Shown here in pieces: positions 26,455 to 38,686 of a stretch of DNA of 64,000 bases; within the stretch, counting starts at the first letter, position 1; each line of letters starts with the position of its first letter. This stretch comes from Microbacterium sp. SORGH_AS_0428. GTDB lineage: Bacteria; Actinomycetota; Actinomycetes; Actinomycetales; Microbacteriaceae. A program made the translations under genes and the position numbers. The notes beneath the pieces were generated by a model, which did no database searches, was not told the DNA's origin, and worked only from the letters and a program-made list of their open reading frames with translations. The stretch covers positions 186,001 through 250,000 of the forward strand of contig NZ_JAVIZT010000001.1 of assembly GCF_031453615.1 (NCBI RefSeq). The letters are read 5' to 3'.

Positions 26455-28173
26455 ATGCACAGCGATGCTGCTCCCGCCCGGGGGAGAGGCGTACGCGCGT
26501 TCCTGCACGCGGGGCTCGCCGAACCACGGGCCCCTCGTGCGTACGCGGCTCGGGGGCGCTCCGCCGTCCTGAACCAGCTCGTGCTGTGCGCACTGGTGCT
26601 GATCGTGGCCACCGTCGGGATCCTCTCGTCGACGTTGCGGGACCAGAGCCTGTTCCTCGTCGGGGTCGTGATCATCTTCGCCGTCGGGATGGCGACGCTG
26701 GCCGTGCCGTGGACCCGTATGCCGCGCGTGGCGCTCTACATCCTGCCCCTCGCCGACATCGCGGGCATCGCCGTCATCCGTGTCGCCGAGCCCATGAGCG
26801 GGCTCGGCCTGATGTGGGTCTTCCCCGCGATGTGGCTCGCCACTCTGGGTGTCGTCGGATTCGTCCTCCAGTTCACGATCATCACGGCTGCGTACACGGT
26901 GATCGTCGTCTCGGGGGGAACGACGGTCTGGGGATACACGACGTTCCTGCTCCCCGCCGCCGTTCTCGCGGTCGCGACGACCACGTTCATCTCTTCGCGC
27001 CGTCAGCGGGCGCAGGCGCATCTGCTCGAGAAGCAGGCGGCGTTGCTCAGCGGCGCGCTGCAGCGCGCACAGCGCCAGGAGGAGCTCGTCATCGACGTGC
27101 TCGACGCGGTGGATTTCGGTGTGCTGCGCATCGCCCCCGACGGGACGGTGTCCGTGGTGAATGAGGCGCTGGGGCGGTTTCAGAACACGATCCCCGGATT
27201 CGGGTCCCGCAGCCGCGAGATCGAGAACGCGTACCGCGCCGACGGCGTGACGCCGCTGCCCCGTGAGGAACGCCCGCTGCTGCGGGCGTTGGCGGGCGAG
27301 GTGTTCGAGAACCAGGTGGTCTGGTTCGGCCACCCCGACGAGCGCCGTCATGCCATGAGCATCACCGTGCGCCGCATGCACGATGCCGAGGGTGCGGATG
27401 CCGGTGCGGTGCTGATCGCGCGGGATGTGACGCCCGAGATGACGGCGATGCGTGCCCGCGACCGCCTCGTCGCCTCCGTCTCTCACGAGTTGCGCACGCC
27501 CCTGACGTCCGTGCTCGGCTATCTCGATCTCGCGCTGGACACGCTCGACGATCCGGAGCAGGCGCGCCATTCCCTGGAGATCGCAGCGCGAAACGGTGAA
27601 CGGCTCCTAGAGATCGTCGCCGACATCCTCGCCGCGTCCAGCGCGTCGCGCTTGTCGATCGACATGACCATCTCGCCCGAGCCGATCGATGTCGCGGAGC
27701 TGATGGCGGCGACCGCGGAGGCCTGGCGCCCGCGAGCGGCCGAGCGCGCGTTGACGATCGACACGTCCGGGATCGAACCGGCTCGCGCGTTCGCCGATCC
27801 ACTGCGGCTCCGGCAGGTGATGGACAACCTCGTCAGCAACGCCGTCAAGTACAACCGCGACGGCGGCGCCATCTTCCTCGGCTGCACCACCGACGGGGAC
27901 TCGACGTGGATCCTCGTCCGCGACACCGGAACCGGCATCGCGGAGCCCGACCTCGGCCGACTGTTCGAACGGTACTTCCGCGCCCGCACGGACGTCGAGG
28001 GGACCGGCCTGGGGCTCTCCATCAGCCGCGACATCGCGCGCGCCCACGGGGGCGACATCACGGTGCAGACGAGTCGCGGCCTGGGATCGACCTTCATGGT
28101 GCAGCTTCCCGCCGACGAGCGGCCGCAACCTTCGGACGCGGCGCCCGGCGAAGAGACGGGTGATCGGGGATGA
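26455..28173 (+). CDS. Membrane PAS histidine kinase, copy 2 of duplicated module
   Basis: A 572-aa paralogue of the kinase at 23458-25236, with the same order: short basic N terminus, five to six membrane helices (about 38-180), a coiled linker (RAQRQEELVIDVLDAVDFGV matches its sister closely), PAS, HisKA with H344 in SVSHELRTPLTSV, and HATPase boxes DNLVSNAVKYN, DTGTGI and GTGLGLSISRD. The kinase core is much more similar between the copies than the membrane part, which suggests that the sensed signal has diverged. ATGA overlap to the following gene repeats the coupling of copy 1. Confidence 0.88.
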   Translation: MHSDAAPARGRGVRAFLHAGLAEPRAPRAYAARGRSAVLNQLVLCALVLIVATVGILSSTLRDQSLFLVGVVIIFAVGMATLAVPWTRMPRVALYILPLADIAGIAVIRVAEPMSGLGLMWVFPAMWLATLGVVGFVLQFTIITAAYTVIVVSGGTTVWGYTTFLLPAAVLAVATTTFISSRRQRAQAHLLEKQAALLSGALQRAQRQEELVIDVLDAVDFGVLRIAPDGTVSVVNEALGRFQNTIPGFGSRSREIENAYRADGVTPLPREERPLLRALAGEVFENQVVWFGHPDERRHAMSITVRRMHDAEGADAGAVLIARDVTPEMTAMRARDRLVASVSHELRTPLTSVLGYLDLALDTLDDPEQARHSLEIAARNGERLLEIVADILAASSASRLSIDMTISPEPIDVAELMAATAEAWRPRAAERALTIDTSGIEPARAFADPLRLRQVMDNLVSNAVKYNRDGGAIFLGCTTDGDSTWILVRDTGTGIAEPDLGRLFERYFRARTDVEGTGLGLSISRDIARAHGGDITVQTSRGLGSTFMVQLPADERPQPSDAAPGEETGDRG

Positions 28174-29357
28174 ACATCGATCTGTTCACCGCATCGTTGT
28201 TCACCGCACTCGTGGGCAACGTCGCCGGGGCCGTGTTCATCATCGACACGATCCTGCGCCGTGACCACGGTCCGGGCCGCATCTGGGCGATCGCCTTCCT
28301 GTGCGGGATGACCACGACCATCGCGTACAGCATGTGGGCGGCGGGAATCAGCGAGATGCTCACCATCGCGGTGGGAAACGCGCTCTTCGTGACGACGACG
28401 GCGGTGATGTGGCTCGGCTCGCGCAGCTTCAATCAGCGGGCGATCGGTTCGGCGACGGCGGTGACGTTGCTGGGCGCGCTGATCGTCGCCGGCGCCGTCG
28501 TCGTCGAAGGCCCCGACGGCGGGGACTGGGCCGGGTGGTTGACGATGGGCGTCGGCCTGGTCGTGTTCTCCACCCTCGCCGCGATCGAGACGCTCCGCGC
28601 ACCGATGCGACGCTTCGGGACCGCCGCGGTGCTCGCCACCGTCTTCCTGGTGACGGCCGTGTTCTATCTCGTCCGTTGCGTGGTCTTCGTCGTCGCGGGC
28701 CCGGGCAGCACGCTCTTCCTCGACGCGTTCGGTTCGATCGCGGCCAACATCTTCACTGTCGTGCTGACCGTCGTCTCGGTCGTCGTCCTCTCGGTGCTCC
28801 GGGCGGCGCAGGTCGAGCTGCGCTCCTTCGCGTGGATGAGCAGCAGGGGAGTCAACTCCGACGGCATCCTGCTGGCGGCGACGCTGCGGACGGCGATGAC
28901 CGACGTCCTCCAGCGCGCCCAGTGGCGTGGCGAGCTGGTGTCGACCGTCGCCGTGCACGTGGCGGATCTCTCAGAGATCCGCACGGCGTTCGGCGCGGAC
29001 GTTGCGGGCGATGTGCTGCAGCACTGGCGTCAGAGCGTGCGTCGGTACGCGCCGTCGTTCGCCCTCGTGGGCGAGGACGGAGCGGATGCGCTGATCGTCG
29101 TCACCCGCGCCGCGACCGCGGCGGAGGCACGGCGACAGGCCGCCGTGATCTACCGCGGCGTGCTGGAGGCGCTCGGCGCCGTGAGCCGCGCCGTCATCCC
29201 CTCCGTTGGCGTCGGGGTCGCGCTCACGGAGACCGTCGGCTACCGCACGGAGGTCCTCGTGCAGTCTGCGCGCCTGGCGGCGGACCAGTCCGCGACGAGC
29301 GTCGAATCGTCGGTGCTGTTCGGCGGGCTGTCGGAGGCGGAGCAGGATCCGGCGTGA
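28170..29357 (+). CDS. 7-TM protein with degenerate GGDEF domain, copy 2
   Basis: A 395-aa paralogue of the protein at 25233-26444. Seven hydrophobic helices cover about residues 8-215, again with a VGN...LGSRSFNQR pattern after helix 3. The soluble domain (about 228-385) keeps GGDEF-like spacing: VHVADLSEIRTAFGADVAGDVL, then VGEDGADALIVV at about residue 300 where GGDEF should be, then SVGVGVALTE. The two copies lost the signature in different ways, so the fold but not the chemistry is retained. Likely a signalling partner of the coupled kinase (inference). Confidence 0.7.
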   Translation: MNIDLFTASLFTALVGNVAGAVFIIDTILRRDHGPGRIWAIAFLCGMTTTIAYSMWAAGISEMLTIAVGNALFVTTTAVMWLGSRSFNQRAIGSATAVTLLGALIVAGAVVVEGPDGGDWAGWLTMGVGLVVFSTLAAIETLRAPMRRFGTAAVLATVFLVTAVFYLVRCVVFVVAGPGSTLFLDAFGSIAANIFTVVLTVVSVVVLSVLRAAQVELRSFAWMSSRGVNSDGILLAATLRTAMTDVLQRAQWRGELVSTVAVHVADLSEIRTAFGADVAGDVLQHWRQSVRRYAPSFALVGEDGADALIVVTRAATAAEARRQAAVIYRGVLEALGAVSRAVIPSVGVGVALTETVGYRTEVLVQSARLAADQSATSVESSVLFGGLSEAEQDPA

Positions 29358-29377
29358 CGTCGTGGCATGCTCGAGGC

Positions 29378-29974
29378 ATGCCTCTCATCGCACTCACCGG
29401 CGGGATCGCGTCCGGCAAATCGACCATCGCGCGTCGTCTCGCCGAGCGCGGCGCCGTCATCGTCGATGCGGATGCCATCGTGCGGGAGGTGCAGGCGGCG
29501 GGCTCTCCCGTGCTGGAGCGGATCGCGGCCGAGTTCGGACCCGCGGTCATCCAGGGCGACGGATCGCTGGATCGTGCCGCGCTGGGCGCGATCGTCTTCT
29601 CCGACGATGCAGCGCGGCAGCGCTTGAACACGATCGTGCATCCGGCGGTGCGTCGAGCCTCGTCCGAACGGTTCGCGCGCGCCTTCGCGGAGGATTCCGA
29701 CGCCGTGGTCGTCTACGACGTGCCGCTGCTCGTGGAGGCGCGTGTCGACGATCCGTGGGAGTCGATCGTGGTCGCCCACGCCCCGGCCGCGGTGCGCGAG
29801 CGCCGTCTCGTGGAGCTGCGAGGTGCGAGCGAGCGTGACGCCCGCGCGCGGATCGCCGCCCAGGTCTCGGACGAGGAGCGCCTCGCCGTCGCCGATGTGG
29901 TGATCGACACGTCCGGTTCCCTCGCGGAGACGCTCGCCCAGACGGACGAGCTGTGGGAGCGGCTGCGGGGCTGA
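29378..29974 (+). CDS. coaE: Dephospho-CoA kinase
   Basis: A 198-aa P-loop kinase that phosphorylates the 3'-hydroxyl of dephospho-CoA, the last step of CoA synthesis. The Walker A loop is [12 protein letters not shown] (residues 5-16), followed by [12 protein letters not shown], the lid segment [10 protein letters not shown] and [17 protein letters not shown] near the C terminus is also conserved. It lacks the C-terminal UPF0157 extension found in mycobacterial CoaE. The coaE-uvrB order is usual in this group; the genes are 37 nt apart, and uvrB has its own -10. Confidence 0.95.
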   Translation: MPLIALTGGIASGKSTIARRLAERGAVIVDADAIVREVQAAGSPVLERIAAEFGPAVIQGDGSLDRAALGAIVFSDDAARQRLNTIVHPAVRRASSERFARAFAEDSDAVVVYDVPLLVEARVDDPWESIVVAHAPAAVRERRLVELRGASERDARARIAAQVSDEERLAVADVVIDTSGSLAETLAQTDELWERLRG

Positions 29975-29999
29975 CCGCCCCGATGTCCGTGGTCGCGCC

Positions 30000-30005
30000 T
30001 ACGCT
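30000..30005 (+). promoter_or_regulatory. -10 hexamer of uvrB
   Basis: TACGCT, 6 nt before GTG 30012. I see no LexA (SOS) box here. Confidence 0.45.
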
Positions 30006-30011
30006 GGAACG

Positions 30012-32078
30012 GTGCAGACCACACGATCCGTTCGCCCCTTCGAGGTCGTCAGCGAGTACGTGCCGTCCGGCGATCAGCCGGCCGCGATCGCCGACCTCGC
30101 CGCCCGCATCAACGCCGGCGAGACCGACGTGGTGCTGCTGGGCGCCACCGGCACCGGCAAGTCGGCCACGACCGCCTGGCTGATCGAACAGGTGCAGCGA
30201 CCCACTCTCGTGCTCGCCCACAACAAGACGCTCGCCGCTCAGCTGGCCAACGAGTTCCGCGAGCTGATGCCGCACAACGCGGTCGAGTACTTCGTGTCGT
30301 ACTACGACTACTACCAGCCCGAGGCGTACGTCCCGCAGACCGATACGTTCATCGAGAAGGACTCCTCGATCAACGCCGAGGTGGAGCGCCTGCGTCACTC
30401 GACGACGAACTCCCTGCTCAGCCGGCGTGACGTGGTCGTGGTCTCCACGGTCTCCTGCATCTACGGTCTCGGTGCGCCCGAGGAGTATCTGCGCGCCATG
30501 GTGGCGCTGCAGGTGGGGGAGCGCTATGACCGCGACGCTCTCATCCGGCAGTTCATCGCGATGCAGTACAACCGCAACGACGTCGACTTCTCACGCGGCA
30601 ACTTCCGCGTCCGCGGCGACACGATCGAGATCATCCCGGTCTACGAGGAGTACGCGATCCGGATCGAGCTCTTCGGCGATGAGATCGAGGCTTTGTATAC
30701 CCTGCACCCGCTGACGGGTGAGATCGTCGAGCGGATGGACTCGGTGCCGATCTTCCCCGCGTCGCACTACGTCGCAGGAACCGATGTGGTGCAGCGGGCG
30801 ATCGGCACGATCGAGACCGAGCTGGCGGAGCGGTTGAAAGAGTTCGAGTCGCAGGGCAAGCTGCTCGAAGCGCAGCGGCTGCGCATGCGCACGACCTTCG
30901 ACCTCGAGATGCTGCAGCAGCTCGGATTCTGCTCCGGCATCGAGAACTACTCGCGGCACATGGACGGGCGCGCACCGGGGGAGCCCCCGCACACGCTGCT
31001 CGACTTCTTCCCCGACGACTTCCTCCTCGTGATCGACGAGTCGCACGTGACGGTGCCGCAGATCGGCGCGATGTACGAGGGCGATGCGTCCCGCAAGCGC
31101 ACTCTCGTCGAGCACGGCTTCCGACTGCCTTCGGCGATGGACAACCGGCCGCTGCGGTGGGACGAGTTCAAGAACCGGATCGGCCAGACGGTCTATCTTT
31201 CCGCGACGCCCGGTCGGTACGAGATGGGTATCGCCGACGGCGTGGTGGAGCAGATCATCCGCCCCACCGGCCTCATCGACCCCGAGATCGTGGTCAAGCC
31301 CTCCAAGGGTCAGATCGATGATCTGCTGGAGGAGATCCGGCTCCGCGTCGAGCGCGACGAACGTGTGCTGGTGACCACACTGACCAAGAAGATGGCGGAG
31401 GAGCTCACCGACTTCCTCGGCGAGCACGGTGTCCGCGTCAGGTATCTGCACTCCGACGTCGACACGCTGCGACGCGTGGAGCTACTCAGCGAGCTGCGAG
31501 CGGGTGTCTACGACGTTCTCGTGGGCATCAACCTGCTGCGCGAGGGCCTCGACCTGCCGGAGGTCTCCCTCGTGTCGATCCTCGACGCCGACAAGGAAGG
31601 GTTCCTGCGCAGCGGAACGTCGCTGATCCAGACGATCGGTCGCGCCGCGCGCAACGTCTCCGGCCAGGTGCACATGTACGCCGACAAGATCACCGATTCG
31701 ATGCGCAACGCGATCGATGAGACCGAACGGCGTCGCGAGAAGCAGATCGCGTACAACACGGCCAACGGCATCGACCCTCAGCCCCTGCGCAAGAAGATCG
31801 CCGACATCACCGACGCGCTGATCCGCGAAGGGGCCGACACGAAGGCGATGCTCACTCGCGATCCGAAGGGCAAGGGCAAGTCGCCGACGCCGAACCTCCG
31901 CCGTGAGGGCATCGCGGCGGAGGGTGCCGCGCAGCTCGAAGCGACGATCTCCGATCTGTCCGATCAGATGCTCGCGGCGGCTGCGGAGCTGAAGTTCGAG
32001 CTCGCTGCACGGCTTCGCGACGAGGTTCAGGACCTGAAGAAGGAGCTTCGCGCCATGGAGCGCGCCGGCCACGCGTGA
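30012..32078 (+). CDS. uvrB: Excinuclease ABC subunit UvrB
   Basis: A 688-aa DNA helicase-like subunit of nucleotide excision repair; it receives damaged DNA from UvrA, verifies the lesion and recruits UvrC. Walker A is [13 protein letters not shown] (about residue 40), the damage-probing beta-hairpin region is [17 protein letters not shown] (about 96-112), and DEAD-type VIDESHVT and helicase motif [11 protein letters not shown] are intact. The C-terminal UVR motif (about 640-675, [17 protein letters not shown]) contacts UvrC. Length is standard. GTG start with leaderless-type -10. Confidence 0.98.
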   Translation: MQTTRSVRPFEVVSEYVPSGDQPAAIADLAARINAGETDVVLLGATGTGKSATTAWLIEQVQRPTLVLAHNKTLAAQLANEFRELMPHNAVEYFVSYYDYYQPEAYVPQTDTFIEKDSSINAEVERLRHSTTNSLLSRRDVVVVSTVSCIYGLGAPEEYLRAMVALQVGERYDRDALIRQFIAMQYNRNDVDFSRGNFRVRGDTIEIIPVYEEYAIRIELFGDEIEALYTLHPLTGEIVERMDSVPIFPASHYVAGTDVVQRAIGTIETELAERLKEFESQGKLLEAQRLRMRTTFDLEMLQQLGFCSGIENYSRHMDGRAPGEPPHTLLDFFPDDFLLVIDESHVTVPQIGAMYEGDASRKRTLVEHGFRLPSAMDNRPLRWDEFKNRIGQTVYLSATPGRYEMGIADGVVEQIIRPTGLIDPEIVVKPSKGQIDDLLEEIRLRVERDERVLVTTLTKKMAEELTDFLGEHGVRVRYLHSDVDTLRRVELLSELRAGVYDVLVGINLLREGLDLPEVSLVSILDADKEGFLRSGTSLIQTIGRAARNVSGQVHMYADKITDSMRNAIDETERRREKQIAYNTANGIDPQPLRKKIADITDALIREGADTKAMLTRDPKGKGKSPTPNLRREGIAAEGAAQLEATISDLSDQMLAAAAELKFELAARLRDEVQDLKKELRAMERAGHA

Positions 32079-32115
32079 TCGGGCAGCGGCGCGCGTCGAC
32101 GAGCCACGGGAAGAT

Positions 32116-32133
32116 CACGCCGGGCCCGGCGTG
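32116..32133. terminator. Perfect palindrome between convergent genes
   Basis: An 18-nt GC-rich palindrome (9-nt arms, no spacer) between uvrB and the small CxxC gene; position suggests termination, but the absent loop makes it a weak one. Confidence 0.35.
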
Positions 32134-32143
32134 CGCTCATCGT

Positions 32144-32377
32144 TCAGGGGCAGTGCATGATCGGCTTCGGCCCGGATCGGTCGAACGTGTGCGTCGACAT
32201 CGGGGCACCGCACAACGGGCACGGCCGTTCGGTGCGCACCGGTTCGGGGGCCGTCTCGTAGGGACCCACGGAGGCCGGACCCGCCGCGCGGATCAGGGTG
32301 CGGTTGATCCAGGCGTACCAACCGCCTGCTTCGCGCACGCGCTCTCGCAGCGGCGGTCGCGGTTCCTTGTGTGCCAT
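32144..32377 (-). CDS. Small CxxC protein, possible zinc ribbon
   Basis: A 77-aa basic protein, not recognised. The C terminus reads CPLCGAPMSTHTFDRSG then HC two residues from the end, so Cys, Cys, His and a final His/Cys could bind one zinc. A Trp/Tyr-rich WYAWINRTLI helix lies near residue 20. The start ATG (32377) shares a 37-nt intergenic region and a palindrome with the divergent OhrR-type regulator, so it is probably under that regulator's control and may respond to organic peroxide or thiol stress (inference). Confidence 0.65.
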   Translation of the reverse strand: MAHKEPRPPLRERVREAGGWYAWINRTLIRAAGPASVGPYETAPEPVRTERPCPLCGAPMSTHTFDRSGPKPIMHCP

Positions 32378-32381
32378 AACA

Positions 32382-32395
32382 ATTAGTGTACTAAT
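32382..32395. promoter_or_regulatory. Candidate OhrR/MarR operator
   Basis: ATTAGT-GT-ACTAAT, perfect 6-nt arms in an A+T-rich pocket between the divergent genes. It lies upstream of the regulator's TAGGAT -10 and contains a TACACT -10-like hexamer for the minus-strand gene. Confidence 0.65.
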
Positions 32396-32402
32396 GAATC
32401 TG

Positions 32403-32408
32403 TAGGAT
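32403..32408 (+). promoter_or_regulatory. -10 hexamer of the OhrR-type regulator
   Basis: TAGGAT, 6 nt before ATG 32415; the palindrome at 32382-32395 would block this promoter. Confidence 0.5.
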
Positions 32409-32414
32409 GGAGCG

Positions 32415-32849
32415 ATGACCGACGATCTGCTCCGGCTCGAGAACCAGCTCTGCTTCGCCCTGGTGACCGCAGCGCGCAACGTCGTCGCGATCTATCGGCC
32501 CGTGCTGGAGCCGCTCGGTCTCACGCATCCGCAATACCTCGTGCTGCTCGCACTGTGGGAGCGTTCGCCGCGCACCCTGGGGGAGCTCGCCGACGAGCTG
32601 GCGATGGAGCCGGCGACCCTGTCGCCGTTGCTGAAGCGGCTGGAAGCGCAGGGGAGGGTCACCCGCGCTCGTCGCGCCGACGACGAGCGCGTGCTGGAGG
32701 TCGGTCTCACGGACGCCGGTCGTGAGCTCCGCGAGAGCGCCGTCCGTGTCCCGCAGCAGATCATGGCGCGCGTGGGCATGGATGCCGCCCAGATCGCGGC
32801 GCTGCGCGACTCGCTGGCGCCCTTCGCCGGCCGACGCCCCGAACTCTGA
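32415..32849 (+). CDS. ohrR: MarR family regulator, OhrR type
   Basis: A 144-aa winged-helix repressor. The reactive cysteine of OhrR is present at residue 13 in LENQLCFALVTAARN, and the two tyrosines of the sensing pocket have counterparts in IYRPVLEPLGLTHPQYLVLL. The wing-helix segment AMEPATLSPLLKRLEAQGRV (about 59-78) binds DNA. OhrR senses organic hydroperoxides by oxidation of that Cys. The usual target ohr is not adjacent; a small CxxC gene sits in its place. A second Cys is absent, so it is a one-Cys type that would form a mixed disulfide. Confidence 0.85.
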   Translation: MTDDLLRLENQLCFALVTAARNVVAIYRPVLEPLGLTHPQYLVLLALWERSPRTLGELADELAMEPATLSPLLKRLEAQGRVTRARRADDERVLEVGLTDAGRELRESAVRVPQQIMARVGMDAAQIAALRDSLAPFAGRRPEL

Positions 32850-32913
32850 GCCTGCGGCCCTACACGATCGTGCGCTGTCGGCGAAGCTCGGAGCCCGTGT
32901 CCGTGGCCCTGCC

Positions 32914-32919
32914 TAGACT
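32914..32919 (+). promoter_or_regulatory. -10 hexamer of uvrA
   Basis: TAGACT, 6 nt before the second of two adjacent GTG codons (32926). This decides the start used here; no SOS box is visible. Confidence 0.45.
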
Positions 32920-32925
32920 TGCGTG

Positions 32926-35823
<2,898 letters not shown>

Positions 35824-35825
35824 GC

Positions 35826-37736
35826 GTGCTGCCGTATCGACCCAAGCAGGGGGAGATCCCCACGAGTCCGGGGGTCTATCGCTTCCGTGACGCCGAGGGC
35901 CGCATCCTCTACGTCGGCAAGGCGAAGAATCTGCGCGCGCGGCTGTCGAACTACTTCGCTCCGTTGCACACCCTGCACGAGCGCACGCGCCGCATGGTCA
36001 CGACGGCGAGTTCGGTCGAGTGGACGGTCGTCGGCAGCGATGTCGAGGCGTTGCAGCTGGAGTACATGTGGATCCAGGAGTTCTCGCCGACGTTCAACGT
36101 TCGCTACAAGGACGACAAGTCCTACCCGTACATGGCGATCACCCTGGCGGACGAGGCGCCGCGGGTGATCGTCACGCGCAACCGGCGGATCAAAGGTGCG
36201 AAGTACTTCGGGCCGTATCCGAAGGTTTGGGCCGTGCACGACGTGATCGATCTCATGATCAAGGTCTTCCCGATCCGCACCTGCTCGGATGCGTCCTACA
36301 AGAAGGCAATGGCGACGGGACGCCCCTGCTTCCCCGGGCAGATCGGCCGTTGCGGCGGTCCGTGCTCGATGAAGGTCACGATCGAGGAGCACCGCGCGAT
36401 TGTCGACGACTTCGTCGCTTTCATGGCCGGCGGCGACCAGCGCTTCGCGCGGGCTCTCACAGCCAGGATGCGGGAGGCCGCTGCAGCGATGGACTACGAG
36501 GCCGCAGCCGGGTACCGCGACAAGCTGCAGGCGATCGAGGCCGTGCTGGGTAAGAGCGCCCTCGTGCTCTCCGACGACACGGACGCGGATCTCTTCGGCA
36601 TCGCGGAGGACGAGTTGGCCGCCGCGGTGCAGCACTTCGTGGTCCGCGGCGGTCGCGTGCGCGGTGTGCGCGCGACCACGATCGAGAAGGAGATCGACAT
36701 CTCCGGCGCCGAGCTCGTGGACCAGGTCATCCAGCGGACGTACGGGGATGCGGCCGCCGCCGACATCCCGAAGCAGGTGCTCGTGCCGGCACTTCCGGAC
36801 GACGTCGCGGAGCTCGAGCAGTGGTTGCGGGACAAGCGGGGCAAGAACGTCACGATCCAGGTCGCCCAGCGCGGCGGCAAAGCCGATCTCATGCGCACGG
36901 CCACCCTCAACGCCCAGCAGGCGCTCATGCTGCACAAGACCCGGCGCACGAGCGATTACGTCGCCCGGACGCAGGCGCTGACCGACCTCCAGGAGGCGCT
37001 CGGGCTCGCGACGGCGCCGCTGCGCATCGAGTGCTTCGACGTCTCGCATCTGGCAGGGACCAACGTGGTCGCCTCGATGGTCGTGTTCGAGGACGGCCTG
37101 CCGCGCAAGGACCAGTACCGGTCTTTCTCGGTCGCGGAGACGACGGACGACACGGACTCGCTGTACCAGGTCCTCACCCGTCGCCTTGCCCACCTGGATC
37201 GCCCGGAGGACGCGGACGTCGAGATCGCGGCCGCGGCGATCGATGCCGAACAGGCATCCGCCGACGGCGAAGTGGCGACCGTGCGCAAGCGCCCGAGGTT
37301 CGCCTACCCGCCGCAGCTGCTGATCGTGGACGGCGGCCAGCCGCAGGTCGCGGCGGCCGCGCGGGCGCTGGAGGAGTCGGGCCACACCGAGATCGCGCTG
37401 TGCGGTATCGCCAAGCGGCTGGAGGAGATCTGGCTGCCGGGGGAGGAGTACCCCGTCATCCTGCCCCGCACCTCCGAGGCGCTCTATCTCGTGCAGCGCC
37501 TGCGCGACGAGGCGCACCGGTTCGCGATCACACATCAACGCAAACGTCGCCGCCGGGACATCTCCAGCGTGCTGGAGGAGGTTCCCGGTCTCGGCGCCGC
37601 TCGGATCCGCGCCCTGCTGCGTCACTTCGGTTCGGTCACGGCGCTGCGCGGTGCGACCGTGGAACAGATCGCCGAACTCCCGGGCATCGGGCCGAAGCTG
37701 GCGACGGCCGTGCATGAGCACCTGACGAGTCGATAG
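35826..37736 (+). CDS. uvrC: Excinuclease ABC subunit UvrC
   Basis: A 636-aa dual nuclease that incises DNA on both sides of a lesion. The GIY-YIG nuclease domain (about residues 12-95) shows [20 protein letters not shown]; the UVR motif for UvrB contact lies near 205-240 ([20 protein letters not shown]). The RNase H-like domain has [12 protein letters not shown] and [11 protein letters not shown], and the C-terminal HhH2 repeats are [15 protein letters not shown] and [15 protein letters not shown]. It starts with GTG 2 nt after uvrA. The TAG stop also forms the -10 of rapZ. Confidence 0.97.
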   Translation: MLPYRPKQGEIPTSPGVYRFRDAEGRILYVGKAKNLRARLSNYFAPLHTLHERTRRMVTTASSVEWTVVGSDVEALQLEYMWIQEFSPTFNVRYKDDKSYPYMAITLADEAPRVIVTRNRRIKGAKYFGPYPKVWAVHDVIDLMIKVFPIRTCSDASYKKAMATGRPCFPGQIGRCGGPCSMKVTIEEHRAIVDDFVAFMAGGDQRFARALTARMREAAAAMDYEAAAGYRDKLQAIEAVLGKSALVLSDDTDADLFGIAEDELAAAVQHFVVRGGRVRGVRATTIEKEIDISGAELVDQVIQRTYGDAAAADIPKQVLVPALPDDVAELEQWLRDKRGKNVTIQVAQRGGKADLMRTATLNAQQALMLHKTRRTSDYVARTQALTDLQEALGLATAPLRIECFDVSHLAGTNVVASMVVFEDGLPRKDQYRSFSVAETTDDTDSLYQVLTRRLAHLDRPEDADVEIAAAAIDAEQASADGEVATVRKRPRFAYPPQLLIVDGGQPQVAAAARALEESGHTEIALCGIAKRLEEIWLPGEEYPVILPRTSEALYLVQRLRDEAHRFAITHQRKRRRRDISSVLEEVPGLGAARIRALLRHFGSVTALRGATVEQIAELPGIGPKLATAVHEHLTSR

Positions 37737-37739
37737 TCT
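37734..37739 (+). promoter_or_regulatory. -10 hexamer of rapZ
   Basis: TAGTCT, overlapping the uvrC stop, about 24 nt before the rapZ ATG; leaves a short leader with its own ribosome-binding site. Confidence 0.4.
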
Positions 37740-37763
37740 GGGCGAGGCGAACAGGGGAGAGGG

Positions 37764-38645
37764 ATGACGGACCCGGACACGACGAACACCGGAGAGGTGC
37801 TGATCGTCACCGGCATGTCGGGCGCGGGACGCTCGACCGTCGCCAACGCTCTCGAGGACCTCGACTGGTACGTCGTCGACAACCTCCCGCCCCAGATGCT
37901 GCGTCCGCTGCTCGAGCTGTCTGAACTGGCCGGTGGCGCGGTTCCTCGTGTCGCCGTGGTCGTCGACGTCCGCGGTCGGGAGCTGTTCGGGCGTGTGCCG
38001 GAGATCGCCGACGCCCTTCGCGCGCATCGGCGGCTGCGCATCGTGTTCCTCGATGCCAGCGACGAGGTGCTGGTCCGGCGGTTCGAGGCCGTACGGCGCC
38101 CGCATCCGCTGCAGAGCACGGGGACGATCGTCGACGGGATCCACCGCGAGCGCCAGCGCCTGGCTCCGCTGCGGGAGAGCGCCGACCTCATCATCGACAC
38201 CTCGTCGTACAACATCCACCAGCTCACCACACGTGCGGCCGAGCTGTTCTCGGCCGAAGGAAGCCCGCTGCACACCGTCTCGGTGATGAGTTTCGGGTTC
38301 AAGTACGGACTGCCGGCCGACGCCGACCTGGTGGCCGACATGCGGTTCCTCCCGAATCCCTATTGGACGGACGAGCTGCGCTCGCTCACCGGCGAGGACG
38401 AGGCAGTGCGGGACTTCGTCCTCTCGCAACCCGGAGCACGTGAGTTCCTGGACGCGTACACGGCCGCGTTGGCGCCCGTCATCGCCGGGTATCAGCGGGA
38501 GAACAAGAGACACTCGATCATCGCGATCGGCTGCACGGGCGGCAAGCACCGGTCCGTCGTCATGGCACGGGAGATCGCTGCACGATTGTCCGAAATGCCG
38601 GATGTGGCCGTCGGCGTCACACATCGGGACCTGGGGCGAGAGTAG
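37764..38645 (+). CDS. rapZ: RNase adapter protein RapZ (YvcJ family)
   Basis: A 293-aa P-loop protein that in E. coli senses glucosamine-6-phosphate and directs RNase E to small RNAs, and in Gram-positives hydrolyses GTP/ATP. Walker A is [13 protein letters not shown] (about 15-27), Walker B-like VVVDVRGRE, then RRPHPL and the C-terminal RNA and sugar-phosphate domain with [17 protein letters not shown] and [21 protein letters not shown] precedes the ATG. Between this gene and whiA many actinobacteria carry yvcK; here it is missing. Confidence 0.95.
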   Translation: MTDPDTTNTGEVLIVTGMSGAGRSTVANALEDLDWYVVDNLPPQMLRPLLELSELAGGAVPRVAVVVDVRGRELFGRVPEIADALRAHRRLRIVFLDASDEVLVRRFEAVRRPHPLQSTGTIVDGIHRERQRLAPLRESADLIIDTSSYNIHQLTTRAAELFSAEGSPLHTVSVMSFGFKYGLPADADLVADMRFLPNPYWTDELRSLTGEDEAVRDFVLSQPGAREFLDAYTAALAPVIAGYQRENKRHSIIAIGCTGGKHRSVVMAREIAARLSEMPDVAVGVTHRDLGRE

Positions 38646-38648
38646 GCT
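38643..38648 (+). promoter_or_regulatory. -10 hexamer of whiA
   Basis: TAGGCT, its TAG being the rapZ stop codon; about 38 nt before the whiA GTG. Confidence 0.4.
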
Positions 38649-38686
38649 GGAACGTCGTCCCGTTCCCCATTCCCACAAGGAGTACC

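Larger units (their letters stand above)
23458..29357 (+). repeat. Tandem duplication of a two-gene sensor module
   Basis: Gene pairs 23458-26444 and 26455-29357 share order, domain architecture, 4-nt stop/start overlaps and 7-nt -10-to-start spacing. The copies are divergent paralogues, not a recent repeat. Confidence 0.8.
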
